Shown: piece by piece, positions 36,401 to 51,400 of the stretch
Layout: each line of letters starts with the position of its first letter
Numbering within the stretch: the stretch's first letter is position 1
Source of the DNA: Trissonchulus latispiculum
Taxonomy: Eukaryota > Nematoda > Enoplea > Enoplida > Ironidae
NCBI GenBank assembly: GCA_030248195.1
Contig: JASAND010028879.1
Coordinates: 1 to 64,000, forward strand
Direction: 5' to 3'
DNA length: 64,000 nucleotides
Made by a program: the position numbers and the translations under genes
Notes under the pieces: generated by a model
Databases searched by the model: none
Told to the model about the DNA's origin: nothing
Seen by the model: the letters and a program-made list of their open reading frames with translations, nothing else

Positions 36401-39400
36401 GGGGTCCAGATTGTTCAGAATCGTGAAATCGATCGACGGCTGCGACTTCAACTGGACAAGAATCGGCTGCAGTTGATCGATCACGTTCTGTGGTAGACCC
36501 TAAAATAGAACTCGCTATTAGCCAGAATTAACTAAATGAAGTAGTGGTAAAATTTATCCAGAAAGATCGCTTTGATTTAAAAAGTTGAAGTTTTATTAAG
36601 TTTGTTTTATGAGATAAGGAAAGAAATTAATTTTTAAGTTTATTTAAAAGTTGAAAATTTCAAGGCACAGTCTTACTTGTGGATTAGTTTGAGTAAGGGT
36701 GATCAAATAGTTTACGATGTTTTGTTTGGTAGGCTGATCGAGATTCGACAAAACGGTCAGCGAAGTTCCAGGCTGGATTACTCCTTTCAATTTTTCAAAT
36801 AAAAGGTTTACATCAATCTAAATTCAAAAGTAACATTTACCAATTTATATCAATATAATAATATTTACCATCATTTAATAAATCAATCTTAACCTAGAAT
36901 CATATATCGTTCATTCCAATTCAATTCTACTTCCTACGTAAACTAGAATATGACTATGAGTTAAACAGAATCTTCACTTTTTGTTTTTGTTTTCATTTTT
37001 ACACTCAAATTCTTATTTCACCACATTGTTGCTACAATGCGAATGACATTAGCACCGTTGTGGGTCCTGTGGGTCCGATGTGTTCAACGACGGTTTTTCC
37101 ACTGAGGTAGGCCAGAAGGGTCTTCTTCGTTTCGATGTCCAGCGTGTTGAAGACCGTGAAATCGATATTGGGTCCTTCCGGTCGATGGTTGTCCACATTG
37201 ATCAATATCTGATTCAGCTTATCAATTGAAGTCTGGGGCAGGGTGATGCCCTAAAAACGAATGTAAAACATTGACACTTTAAATAAGTGTTGACCTTTAA
37301 AGTTAATATTAAATTAACTTGATTAGAATTCAAAATATAGTTTCATTGTTAGAAATCCGTTTAGCATAGAATTGGTTCATTAGGTAAGGCTGTGTCACAT
37401 TTACTACCTTCTTACTGGTTTTCGATACCTGAAGTTTTCCACTAGTCAACACTCTGAGTAGTGTGACGACGGATTTCTTGACCGGAACCGGAGATTGATT
37501 GATGACCGAGAAATCGAATTCGTTCAGATTCACCTGGGCGCCCGGAAACAGACTCGTCAGCGTTTGACGGATCGCCGTCTAGAAAAGAAAAATGTAAGAA
37601 CAGAAATCTGTTGGAAGTCTAATTTTCTGGTTTCAGTTCACGCCAATCTGCCAAGGAAGTTCCTATGGTTTGACTCCAAATGTAGATGTTAACTATACTG
37701 GGCCAACCACATCAAGAATATGAAGTTTTCATGTTTTCGTGTTTTTTGTTTTCAAATTTTCATTAGTATTCTATGCCTGACAGTAAACTGACATTTATTC
37801 CGAACCGAAACACAAACTGGGGCTGAAATTGTAGAATCTCAAAATTCCGTAATGTGAGAAACGAGACATATCAGATGTTGGGGCTTTAGCTTCCACTTTT
37901 CGGCAAATTTTCGTAAAACTCTACGTCCGTAATTGTGACTTACAACATCTGGCACGGCCTGAACTGGTCGACCCGAAATCAGGGAAATCAGGATCTGTTT
38001 CGAATCATCGGGCAATTTGTTCAGAACTGTGAAATCCACAGTGGCCGGGGAATCCAAATTCACTGGAGACAAAATTGATTTCAGTTGCGTCAGAACATTG
38101 CTTGGAATTCCCTAAAACAGGTAGAAACTAATTTGCATATTGGAACTAAGGCCGAAACTGTTCAGAACGAGAGTTTTAAACGAAATTGATCCAAACGAAG
38201 TTAACAAGAATTTATAGATTTGACCAAGAACCTGAACATTTCCAGTGGTGAACAATTTGAGCAGTTGAACCAGAGCTTCTTTGGTCGGCTGATCTTGACG
38301 GTTGAAAATATCGAAATCAAAATCGAAAGTCACCACCGGACCGGTACCTGGGAACACTTTGGAGACAATGGTTATCAGGGTTGGCTGAAAATCAGCAACA
38401 AACCGTTATCAAATGTAGAAGCAATAGCAGATCGAACAATATTACAAAAAAACTAAACCAATATAGCAGTTCTAGCAACAATACCACATGCAATATTACT
38501 CTTGACAAAATAAAGTATAACATATATAAAGCTACACACACAACAACAACTTTGTTACCTATATACGTCAAAACTTCAAAATTCAAAAAATTCTGAATTA
38601 ATTTCCTACCAGATCAGTGGGTGTGTTGGGAGTGGTTCCGACGTCGCCTCCGGTTGGATTCTGACCGGTCAGGATTTTGATGAGGTACTGTCGGGTCGTG
38701 GGGTCCAGATTGTTCAGAATCGTGAAATCGATCGACGGCTGCGACTTCAACTGGACAAGAATCGGCTGCAGTTGATCGATCACGTTCTGTGGTAGACCCT
38801 AAAATATTTTTCATTTTTAATTTCAAGTTAATCTCAACATATAATTTTAAGTTGGTTTCAATATTTAATTTTTGGTTCAAAATTGCGAATTCTAGCAATC
38901 GTGAAACACAAACAATTGGGTAATGGCGGAATTGAAATTTCATTGAAACCTTACCTATCGATTTGGCTTTACCTCTGGATTAGTTTGAGTTAGGGTGATC
39001 AAATAGTTTACGATGGTTTGTTTGGTGGGCTGATCGAGATTCGACAAAACGGTCAGCGAAGTTCCTGGCTGGATCAGTCCTTTCAGTCGGTTGAGCAGTT
39101 CAACTGTGATCTAAATTAAAACACATTTTATCTTTTTATCGTTTTATAAATGGTAAGTCTTTCTGATAACAAGCAACATGCTGTGACTAAAAAGTTAAAA
39201 AATGTTTAAGACTTCAAAAGTCTGAATCCTCTGATATAGTCTTTACTATTGTCATCATATGGCTATAACAGTTGACTCTTGTAGTTTGGCTGTTTAAAGC
39301 TTTAACAGAACAAATAGAACAAACTTAATAGAGCTTAATAGTTTCAATACAACAGATACACGATATTGTATAAAAACCGACGAAAAAGCCTTTTCCTGTT

Positions 39401-42400
39401 CCTGGATTGATCCTATTACAATTGGATATCAACGGGAAACCGTGCATTCCACCGAATTTCGAATTGCAACTGTGCGCAATTTTTTGTCCTTCTCAACAAC
39501 TAGGAATTGCAAAGGAGCTGTACCCACCGTTGTGGGCCCTGTGGGCCCGATGTGTTGAACGACGGTCTTTCCACTGAGGTAGGCCAGAAGGGTCTTCTTC
39601 GTTTCGATGTCCAGCGTGTTGAAGACCGTGAAATCGATATCGGGTCCCTCCGGTCGATGGTTGTCCACATTTATCAATATCTGATTCAGCTTATCAATGG
39701 CACCACTGGGCAGGGTTATTCCCTAGAGAAATAAACAAGTGGAAGGTACAAACGACATTTTTGAATATTTTAATTATGAAAATTGAAATTGTAAATAAAT
39801 AAGAAAATGTTTGATTCCTGTTTTAGAAAATTAAGAATACGTATTCAATCATTTCGACTTGAATCACCAGGCGTAGAAAATTCGAAGCACAACTCGACTG
39901 CAACTGAATTTATTGATTTATTGATACCTGAAGTTTTCCACTAGTCAGAACTCTAAGTAGGGTGACGACGGATTTCTTGACCGGGACCGGAGATTGATTG
40001 ATGACCGAGAAATCGAATTCGTTCAGATTCACCTGGGCGCCCGGAAACAGACTTGTGATCGTTTGACGGATCTCCGTCTGAAAAATGGGAAAATATTTAT
40101 GCCAGAGCTGCTGGCGATTATTAAACTAGTTATAAAACAATTATTAAATGTCAATGCTCAACAAATTAGACAAAGGAAAAATTAAGTTTAAATAAAGCTT
40201 AGTAAAACTAGGATAAGTTTTGGATAACATTTGTTGATTCCACTTTACACCAGTTCTCTGCAAGACTGCATTCGCCACTTACAACATCTGGCACGGCTTG
40301 AACTGGTCGACCCGAAATCAGCGAAATCAGGATCTGTTTCGCGTCGTCGGGCAATTTGTTGAGAACCTTGAAATCCACAGTCGTCAGAGAATCCAAATTT
40401 ACTGGAGACAAGATCGTTTTCAGCTGAGTCAAAACGTTGCTTGGAATTCCCTAAAACAGCAAGAAATAAACTAATTTGCATATTGGTATTGAATATTAAA
40501 TGCTTCGATGTAGTTCAGTCAAATCAAACTTTCATCGAGCTTTCCAACAACTGCCTCCTTTTCAGGGAAGCTGGAAAAGTAATGGCAAACCGAACTGTTA
40601 CGGACAGGCACAAACAAACGTTTAAAAACAATTAATAGAATCTTTTAACCTGAACATTTCCAGTGGTGAACAATTTGAGCAGTTGAACCAGAGCGTCTTT
40701 GGTCGGCTGATCTTGTCGGTTGAAAATACCGAAATCAAAATCGAAAGTTACCACCGGACCGGTTCCTGGGAACACTTTGGAGACAATGGTTATCAGGGTT
40801 GGCTGAAAAACCCAAAAATGACAGTTAAGATTTATCAAATTGGCAATTTATTTCAGAATATTAACATTAAGATTAAGAGGAAACGTGACATCAGAAATAA
40901 TGGAATATAGAAATATTCTATCAAAATTATGTAAGTTTCGACGTAACAATGTTGTAGAAGAAGAAATGGATGGGTAAGAAATCCTTTTTACAACCACGTC
41001 AACCCAGTCGGTACTCCGGTTAGGGGTAGTGCCTGCTTAGAACGTGAGAAATGCATTTTGAGGGAAGGGGGGATGCTGACACTGAATAATTGCCATAGCA
41101 ATTGCCCGAGATGTTCTACAAGGCTATCAGAACGCCTATTACGTCCACCACAAGAGGTGCTATATCTGACGGGCGGCCACCCCTTGACAAGCTGTGTAAA
41201 GTGCCAGGGTGGATGTGAAATCGGGTGCTCGAGCTTATTTTTTGCAAGCTCTAGACTTGACATGATCCTCAACCTCCACTTATAGTGCAGTAAGAAACCA
41301 CTACGCTATCAGAGTCTCGAAGAAATGCTTAATGACAACTTTGGAAAGATCTCCACATTTTTACATACATACCAGATCAGTGGGAGTGTTGGGAGTGGTT
41401 CCGACGTCGCCTCCGGTTGGATTCTGTCCGGTCAGGATTTTGATGAGGTACTGTCGGGTCGTGGGGTCCAGATTGTTCAGAATCGTGAAATCGATCGACG
41501 GCTGCGACTTCAGCTGGACAAGAATCGGCTGCAGTTGATCGATCACGTTCTGTGGTAGACCCTAAAATGGGAAGCTTGAATTTATGACAAACACTAAATA
41601 GGTTCCATAAGGTATTAGTTGCAGATTGCAGAATAATTACTGAAAACAAAGCGTGAGGTTAGACTAAGGCTTCTCATTATGACTGCAAATGTGTTCTTCT
41701 AACGTGTGTTCTTCAAATGTCTTCTAACGTTTGATAAATAATTATTTTTATCGAATGTTTTATCAAATGTCTAAGAAAATAAAAAAATTGCCACGTTGAA
41801 GACTAAGAAATCTGCATGGAAAGAAAAATCATGTTAGCTATCTAACCTGTGAATTAGTTTGAGTTAAGGTGATCAAATAGTTTACGATGTTTTGTTTGGT
41901 AGGCTGATCGAGATTCGACAAAACGGTCAGCGAAGTTCCTGGCTGGACTACTCCTTTTAGTTTTTCAAATAAAAGGTTGACATCGACCTAAAACAGAAAA
42001 AAAGAATTATAGATACGTCTATAACCTAAACACAAAAGCAGCCAAGCGTGCTCGAAGATTTTCTGGCAGGTTAGCGGACAAACCAGATTCTTACTGAAGT
42101 CTGAAAAAATTTATTTCATCTATCAAAACAGTATATATAGGGAGGTCAGTATGAAAGCTAAAGTTGTAAAAAAGATTAAAAAAGAAAATTTGTTTTCTTA
42201 TTATTACTCGAAAAGCTACTCTGAACTCTGACTTTTAGCTTGGGGCCTTGGTACAGGATTTAGCGCCATATCGAAAGAGCCAAAATCGGTACATTTTGAA
42301 TTGGCCCAGACATACAAGCGCATTGTCGCAAATTACAATCGAAATAAAAGTGTATAGTTACAGTTGTGGGTCCTGTAGGGCCGATGTGTTGAACGACGGT

Positions 42401-45400
42401 TTTTCCACTGAGGTAGGCCAGAAGGGTCTTCTTCGTTTCGATGTCCAGCGTGTTGAAGACCGTGAAATCGATATCGGGTCCCTCCGGTCGATGGTTGTCC
42501 ACATTTATCAATATCTGATTCAGCTTATCAATGGCACCGGCGGGCAGAGTAATGCCCTGAAGAACAAAGGAAGGAATTTATTTTGCACAAGGGTTTAGCC
42601 TTAGCACTGAAACTTAACATGCAATATTACCAGGTATGGTTTGCCATTACCTACTTTAAATTCTAATATTTTCATAACAGAAAACTGTGCGCAACAAAAT
42701 CAACAAATCGTAATTTTCTCAAATCAAGCTTACAATCAGATATATAAGTGTTTATGGGACTAGCTTGCACGTGCTATAGACACACTAGAAACGACAAATC
42801 AATGATGCCATATCAATATTACATATTACCGATCAAATCGATACCTGAAGTTTTCCACTGGTGAGCACTCTGAGTAGGGTGACGACGGATTTCTTGACCG
42901 GAACCGGAGATTGATTGATGACCGAGAAATCGAATTCGTTCAGATTCACTTGTGCACCCGGAAACAGACTCGTTAGCGTTTGACGGATCTCCGTCTAGAA
43001 ATTTAAATTAACAATTTCAAAAAATCGGAAAAACTATTGCAAATTGGAAAACTATTACAAACAAAGTTAGACGTAACTAAAATGATTGCTTACAAATTTC
43101 TGAATTTTGCAAATTCAGAAAGTTCAAGCATTTGTGGTTACTTACAACATCCGGCACGGCTTGAACTGGTCGGCCCGAAATCAACGAAATCAGGATCTGT
43201 TTCGCGTCGTCGGGCAATTTGTTGAGAATCTTGAAATCCACAGTAGCCGGGGAATCCAAATTTACTGGAGACAAGATCGTTTTCAACTGAGTCAAAACGT
43301 TGCTTGGAATTCCCTAAAACAAGAAAAAACTGACTAATTTGCATATATACTAGCTAACTACTAGAAATTTAACTAATTTGAGTGAAGGAATCAACTGCTA
43401 CAACTCGATGCAAAAACGGTCTTTAGAAGCCCGACGTGTCAATATCATAGAGGCTGTTTACTCTTTATGAATGGTGGGACAAAATTCAAATTCGTTATCG
43501 CTTCTGAAAACTAATTTTATGTCGATTAATTTGTTAGTTAACTTTTGCTAACCTGAACTATTAATTTGTTAGTTAACTTTTGCTAACCTGAACATTTCCA
43601 GTAGTGAACAATTTTAGGAGTTGAACCAGACCTTCTTTGGTCGGCTGATCTTGTCGGTTGAAAATATCGAAATCGAAATCGAAAGTCACCACCGGACCGG
43701 TTCCTGGGAACACTTTTGATACAATGGTGATCAGGGTTGGCTGAAACAATAAAAATATAACAATAAAGTTAGAATAAGTATAGAAATAAATTATAAATTA
43801 TTAATTAAGATGCAAACAGATTTACACGCAACAAATTGTTCTCGTTTGAGCCAAAGCGTCAAATCTTACACTGCAACAGAAATACCCAATAACTTTTCAC
43901 CAATTATATTCAGACTTTAATTTTATTATTATTATGAATCAGCTCAGGTTTCTGATTATAATTTAATATAATTAATTTTCATTTAATCTAACCAGATCTT
44001 GCTGAGTAGCAGTTGTCGGTGTAACAACCGTCGGTTGAGTTTGACCGGTCAAAATTCTGATCAGATACTGTTTCGTCGGTTCATCCAAATTGTTCAAAAT
44101 ACTCAGATTTACTGTCGGCTGCGACTTGATCTGTTGTAGGATCACGTTAATCTTATCAATGACCGTCTGAGGAACGTCCTAAAAATTTAAATTAAAAAAT
44201 TACAAATTACAAAATTATGTAACCTAGCCTTATGGCTAAGTTATGTAAGCTAAGTACATAGAATTAATCATGCTCAAAATTAGTCTAACCTAAAACTGTA
44301 TGAATGTTTGAAATCAACTTAGAATTTAAATTTAAAATTTCAGTAGTTGCAAGAATTCAAGTTTGAATTTTTATTCTGCTAAGCTAAGTGTACGGTACGG
44401 GTAGGTTGAATTAACAATTCTCACAAATGGTTTAGACTTTAAAACTGAATGAAAAATTGAAAATTTATAATTCACATTAAAAACTTTAGAAACTGTAAAA
44501 ATTAAAATTAAAATTTTTATTATGCTAAGCTGTACTGTACGGAAAGGTTGCATTAACCTAATTGCGCTCATGATTGGTTTAAATCTGATTTTGTACGAAG
44601 GCGATTGATATGTCTCTTGTCACGTGTTACCTGTGGTTTATTCTGGACAATGTTGATTAGATAGTTGAAAACTTTCTGCTGAGTTGGAGCGTCCAAAGTT
44701 GACAAAACTTCCAGGGATACTCCGGGTCGAATTAGATTCTTCAAATTCTGAATCAGTATCGTAACATCCACCTAAAATCACTGACTCTACTTTAGTTTCA
44801 ACATTCTCGGCTTTTAATTGTTTTTAACTTAATTTATTAACCTCAATTCAAATTATGGCAATATTAATATTAATATTAATTAATTGATTGATTAATTAAT
44901 TGATGGCTAGTACTATCATTCATGGCAGATAATGACACAGATTATGTAAGCAATAAATGATAATTTCAGTAATGATGGATAAAACGTTAACATTCAGTTC
45001 AGTATGCCTGGTTTAATGTTGCGAGAGGTTCAATTATGTGGTTTAAGCTACATTGGTGAAATTTACAAAAATCCTACCGGCGCCGGAGTTGTACCCCCAG
45101 TAGGTCCGATGACTTCCAAAACCGGTTTGCCACTCAAGTAGGCTAGGAGTATCTTTTTCGTTGGCAGATCGAAGTTGTTCAGAACACTGAAATCGATGGT
45201 TGGATTTTTGGGATCCACATTTGACAGGATTTGCTTCAGCTGAACGACGGACGGTTCTGGCAGAGTGATTCCCTGAAAAAGCAAAAAGATACCACTGATT
45301 ATTGCAGTAGCGAAGACAATAAAAACATAAAATAACAACTTTGTTAGGAACTTGTATTGAACATTCCTTTAAGCTCTAACTGGTTTACTACACATTTAAT

Positions 45401-48400
45401 TTTCAATACTTATCACAGACTTATTATTTAGCTGAAGCAAAGCTACATGAAAATTGACGTTAGTGGTAAAATATATTTGCAATTTTTAATAATTTTTTTG
45501 TCAGGGCTCTTAAAAAATTTACATCACATTTATCAATTTTCAAGAAAAATTAAAATTTTGATCGATTTGTTAGAAAAGTTTAAAAAGTTTGGCAAAACCT
45601 TTGAGTCGAGCCGGAAGTTTTTAAAGATTTCGGTGCGGAAACTCCTGTTTCGTTGTGTTTCGGCTATTTCTGCTTACTCTTGACCCAGTTTTCTTACTCC
45701 TTGCCTCTGCTGGCAAGTCAGGGCAGTCAGGGCTTGCACGGGGTGTAGAGGCTTCGGCCCCGTACCCCCTCCCCCTTGTTAACCTACTGTTAACAATTTG
45801 TATATACGAATGTCGGAAAAAATTACAAGTTATAAAAGAATATTACTAGCTATAAAATGCTAATTAGTTATCACTAATTTTACTAATCCTTTCATTAATT
45901 ATTACTGCAAAACATGACTGCAGTAATAATTAACCTGAAGTTGGCCAGTCGTTAGCACTCTCAACAGGGTAACTACGGTCTTCTTAACGTTTGGTTCAGC
46001 ATTGTTGAAAACGGTGAAATCGAATCCATTGACTTCAACCTGCGGTTTTGGGAAGAGGGAGACGATGATTTTTCTCAGATCATCCTAAAAATCAATCAAA
46101 ACAACAAATCAGTTATATATATACGTAATCAAATTTCCTAAAACGTCGGCAAACAAATTAAATCTAGAATTAGTTTTAAAATAAATTAATTTGTTTGATT
46201 AATTAGTTTCTTTAATTAATTAGTTAGTTAGTTTAATTAGTTTTAGATTAAATTCAATTTCTTACAACGTTGGGCAGGGGTTGAACAGGTCGACCGGAAA
46301 TAATCGAAATCAGGATTTCCTTCGATTGGTCATCCAACGGATTTAGGATCTTGAAATCGATCTTATCGGGTGACTTCAGATCAACATTGCTCAGGATTGG
46401 ACGAAGCTGGTTCAATACAGAATCAGGCACTCCCTAAAAGTTAAAAATTCCTTAAACAAATTAACAAGGCATTTAACCAAAACCAATTATAATATCCTCA
46501 GATCTATATAACATTTCACAACAATGATTCTAGTCTAAACAAAGAAAAAATGAATAAAAGAAAGGTCAAAAAATATAAACGAATGGTGAAGTACTAAATT
46601 TAAACTACAAATGGAAGAGACGTTGTAGTGATTTCATTTTTACTTCACAATGAAAGAAACGTTCTAGTGATTTCGTTTTTACTTCACATATTAGGTATCT
46701 GCGGTAGGGTTATTCAAAGCAAAATTAAGGGGGTCCATTGTGAAAAATTTTGACCACGGATTTCGCTCATTTTCACACATAATCTAGCCACATATGTCGT
46801 ACATTTCGAGCTTAAATTTTGAGTTGTTTAGTTCAGTTCTCCTTAAGTTTCGAGCTATTCAATGAGTATAATTTGAATATAATCGAAAATGAGGACGCTG
46901 CAGACAACTGAAGCAAGTTTTCGCAAACCAACTTCAGATTTTTGGCTTATTTTGCTATATACTTTTTATAAACAATAATGGAAACATCTTCGTACAGTTT
47001 CAAGTCAGATGAGCATGATCAGTAGCTTCTTTAAAGGGTTTTTCAAAGGAACAAGGTCCCTGGTCCCCCGAATGTAATGAAATATTTAGCAGAGCTTAAC
47101 TTGAAAGAGAAGCATTTCCGAGCCATAGTTCCATGAGAAAAATTCATCCAATGCAAAAAAGGGAATTTTACAATATAGCTTGGACGTAAATTGCCTATCT
47201 TTCTAAAAACAGCAATTTTCGCAATTTTTTCAGAAAAAAACCGAATTGCTGCGCCAGAAACATCTCAACACTGGCAAAAGATTCCAAGTAACATTGGCTA
47301 TCACTATTAGCTATGCATCTACTGTGTCACTGTGGAGTTGGAATTTTTAGTTAGGATCTCTGTTTTTATATGCAGTCAAACTTAACGACCCCCATTTTTG
47401 GTCACCAAAAACGTCAGAATTTTGCGATTTTCGGCAGTTCGCTAAATTCAAAAATTCATTAAAATGTTTTGAAGCCCTAATTCAAAATTCCAATTCCACA
47501 GTGACACAGTATCTGTTTAGAGGTTTAAAACGACACCAAAAGTTACCCGGTATCTCACACCAGTTTCGAGATTTCTTTGGCGCAGAATTACACACACTCC
47601 ACTCTACTCTACTCTACACTTTTTCGATTTCCTATGTTAACACATGCATACCTCTACTTTGAGATAAATTTTCTCAAGTACCGTAAGTGATCCGACTTAA
47701 ATTTTATAAACTCGTTAAAATATCCCATTGGACAATAAAATATGTAAATATAAATAAATATAAAATGAGAAAATCCGAGATAGTCGAAGAATGACCCCAA
47801 AGTGGACTCCCCCCCCCCTTAACAAGATAAGAAATGAAAACCAAAACTCCTGTTTACTTGAACATTTCCTGTAATCAGCAGCTGCAGTAGCTGAGTGAAC
47901 GCAGTTCGACTTGGAATATCCGCCTTATTGATGACATCGAAATGGAAATCGAAGGTTACAATCGGACCGTCACCCGGAAACAAGCGAGATACCACACTGA
48001 TTAGCGACTGCTAAAATACACAGGAAATTATATTTATGATTTTTGAATGCAAATTTTAAATTTATTAACATTAAAAGAGCTACTTTTAGTCGATTTTAAA
48101 CCATCCTTTTGTAATGTTTAAAGAAATTGGACGAAGCTTAAACTCCAAAGGTTATTTGTTCTCAACTTTCCGACACCTAGAAGAGTGGTAGGTTTTTTAT
48201 GGTTGGAACCATTCAGCTTCCGGTTTGGTTCAAATCCCACAAATTTAAAATCCTTCAACTTTTTATTAAATATTGCTCCGACAATTACATATCTCAGTTA
48301 AAATCAGTTGATACTTTCACCGATCTGCTTAACATCAAACTTCGACGTGTGAGCAGAATATTATGGTAAATTCCTAAATTTTGAAACAATATTCCTAAAT

Positions 48401-51400
48401 TCCGAAACAAAATTCCTAAATTCTGAAATCTTACAATATCCGGAAGGTCAGAAACGGGTTTCTGTGACAACAGTGACAGCAAAGTGGTTTTCAGTTTATC
48501 CGGCAGGTTGTTGAAGACCTTGAAATCGAATTGGTCTGGGGTGTCCGGATTTGCAGATTCAACCAATGGGCGCAAAGCAGTCGTCAAATCGGTTGGAATT
48601 CCCTGAAAAAGCATTCAGTTTAATGATAACATTAATGAAAATTATGAAATTAACGTTCACAAGCTTAGGTCATGGACTGAAAAATTTTCAACATTTGCTT
48701 TAGCCATAAGTTCAGCAATTATTTGTACATAGATCCATAAATCAATAGAAGCTACACCTAATGCATATTAAATCAATATTAAATCAATAAATAAAGCAGT
48801 ATTACTTATCAATCAATCAATTACATCTGACCTGTGAAAAACTTTTATATGTACAACCTACCTCTATGTATCATTTGGCTTTTATATTCACCATAATTTG
48901 TGAAAATATTTACTTGAATAGTGTCTCCAGTGAACAACTTGAGTAGATGCAAAAGGGCAGTTCTGGTCGGCACGTCGGCCCGACTGAAAACGTCAAAATC
49001 GAATCCAAACGTGACTATCGGCTTCCCTTCAGGGAACAGAGTTTTCACTATTTCGCGAAGTTGATTCTAAAAACAACCATAAAATTAAATAGTGCCCGAG
49101 TAGGTTTCGTGATCTAAATACAATCACCAAATTTTATATCATACGTACTTTGCCGCTTTACCACGCTTTAAAATAGAGTAGATAGAAAAGGAATGAATTT
49201 AGTAAAATTATTAAAGAAAAAGTTGATCAATGGTTTAATCTGTCCAAAAACTCTTTTTCAAGCATACACTTTTAAAGCAGTGTAACTGTTTTTCGTACGA
49301 AACCGCTAGTCATGTACGCAAATTTCACATATTCGCTAAACTAAACTAATCACGATGCCTTTTCCTTTCCTTTGCATTTTCTTTTTCCGTGTTTTCTTTT
49401 TTATTAGAATTTATTTCATAACAATCTTATGGTAAAGTAGCACTTAAGTATACCACGTCAGGTGTTGTGGGTGTTCCGAAGTTCAGCAGAAACTGTAGCA
49501 CCGTCTGTCTTGTTGGGAGATCCAAATTGTTGAGAAGTTGGAAGTTGAACTGAGTTCCGGGCTTGTACTGGGACAGGATTGCAATCAGCTGGTTTTTGAC
49601 ATTCTCAGGAACTGGCTGAAATATGCAAATTAGTTTTCTTCAGTTACTTCGCTGTTAAATTTTGCATAAGAATTAAATAAAATTTAAATTCCGTATCAAA
49701 TTTCAAACACCAACTAGTAACAGTAAATTTCACTAAAAGGAAAGTCAATTGTTGAGTAATAATTAGGTTAATTATAAATTATTAATTAATTACAGTATCA
49801 GTCTTTCCATTGGCCAACTGAATCAACAGCTGAATAATGGCATTCTGAGTTGGCTGGTCTTGGTTGTTGAAAATGTCGAATTTGAAATTCGGAATATCCG
49901 GACTACCGATCTGCTTGATCACTTTGATCACCACTGGCTTCAGAGCGTCCTAAAATACAATTCAGATCTAATTAAACTTTTAATTTTTTAAATTTAAATT
50001 AAAATTAAATTTAATTAAATTTAAAAGTTTAATTTTTTAACTAAAACTAAACTGAACACTAAACTACAAAATGACTAAACACTTGAAGCCTAAAACAATC
50101 GCCAGATAAATATACTAAATCTACATTATGCCATGTTGTTACTTTGAATTTGAACGTAGGACTACATGAATCAATCGCACTTGGATTGCAATCAATCAAC
50201 AGCAATCCTCTTTTTATGCTGAGAACAGTCAAAATGGTATTGGTAATTCCTGCGTAGCAATGTTGATAGAGACTATACGTACTCACTCAGACCAATCTTG
50301 CTATATATCTCTTGTTGAAAGCTTGCTATATATCTCTCTTGTTTCGGAGTCATTTGTTCACTATACGTCATGCACTTCATGCACTGGTAGCATACACATT
50401 TCGAGTCGGGATTTTCCCACAATGAGGCAGAAAACCGTTAAGACTATGTTAAAGTTAAGTAATACCAAGAGTACATAATGATAAGAGTATGACACTAAGC
50501 ATGACACTAGTCTCTGGTATCAGAGCAATCATGCGCTGGTAACAGACACATCCACAATGAGGCCAGACTATGTTAAAGCTTTGTAAGTTATACTTACAAC
50601 CGGATCGGGATTGGGAAAGGTGATCTGAAAAGGTTGATCACCAGAGAGGCTTCGAAGGAATCTCAGCAATTCCTCTTTCGTGGGCACGTCGAGATCATTT
50701 AGTCGAGTGAAATCGAAGAGGGGCGCAGTTCCGGGTCCGTAGGGTCCAAACAGCACCTGAAGTTTCGGTTGAACCGTCGCCTGGATGTTCTGAAACGATA
50801 GAATTGTTACGGATTACAAGAAGCCAAATTTAAGTCAAAGTATCAAACATCACAACATTACGAGCTGGGGGACTTCTGGGGCATTCTTTCTTTCTTTCTT
50901 TCTTTCTTTGACTTTTCTTTCATTCTTGAAAATTTCTTTTTCTTTGCACTCGACTAAGACAGTGGCTGTAGCAAGCGCGCAAGCAAGCTGTAAACAGTGA
51001 CCAGTTCCAACTTATAACTAATGCTAAATTAAAACTATTATACCTAACTAATAAAAAAGTGGTAACCCATATATACAAAATTAATATAGTCGTATATTCG
51101 ATGACTAGCGTAGTGCAGTGGTCAGCGCCCCCATAGCAAATCAGGAAGCTGGAGTGCAATTGCTGGTCTGAATATCTTCAGTTTTCACTGGTTTCACAAA
51201 ACTTTACATCTTTCAATGACTTTGTTCCAAACCCCAGGTTAAACTGCATACATGTCAGAATTTGCCAGTTGAAACTGCATTTTTGGCACAGTAATACGCA
51301 ACCCGTAAATTTGGTGCAACTACATCGCTAAAGACAAAGGCTGCATAGCACTATTAATGATGCTCACTCATCTTCTGAAGTGCACAACTGAAAGCCTAAT

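Noticed and set aside
28091..43740. Regularly spaced near-identical blocks resembling a CRISPR-like array
   Set aside because: The blocks are 138-195-nt coding exons with splice sites and differing types, not short repeats with spacers.
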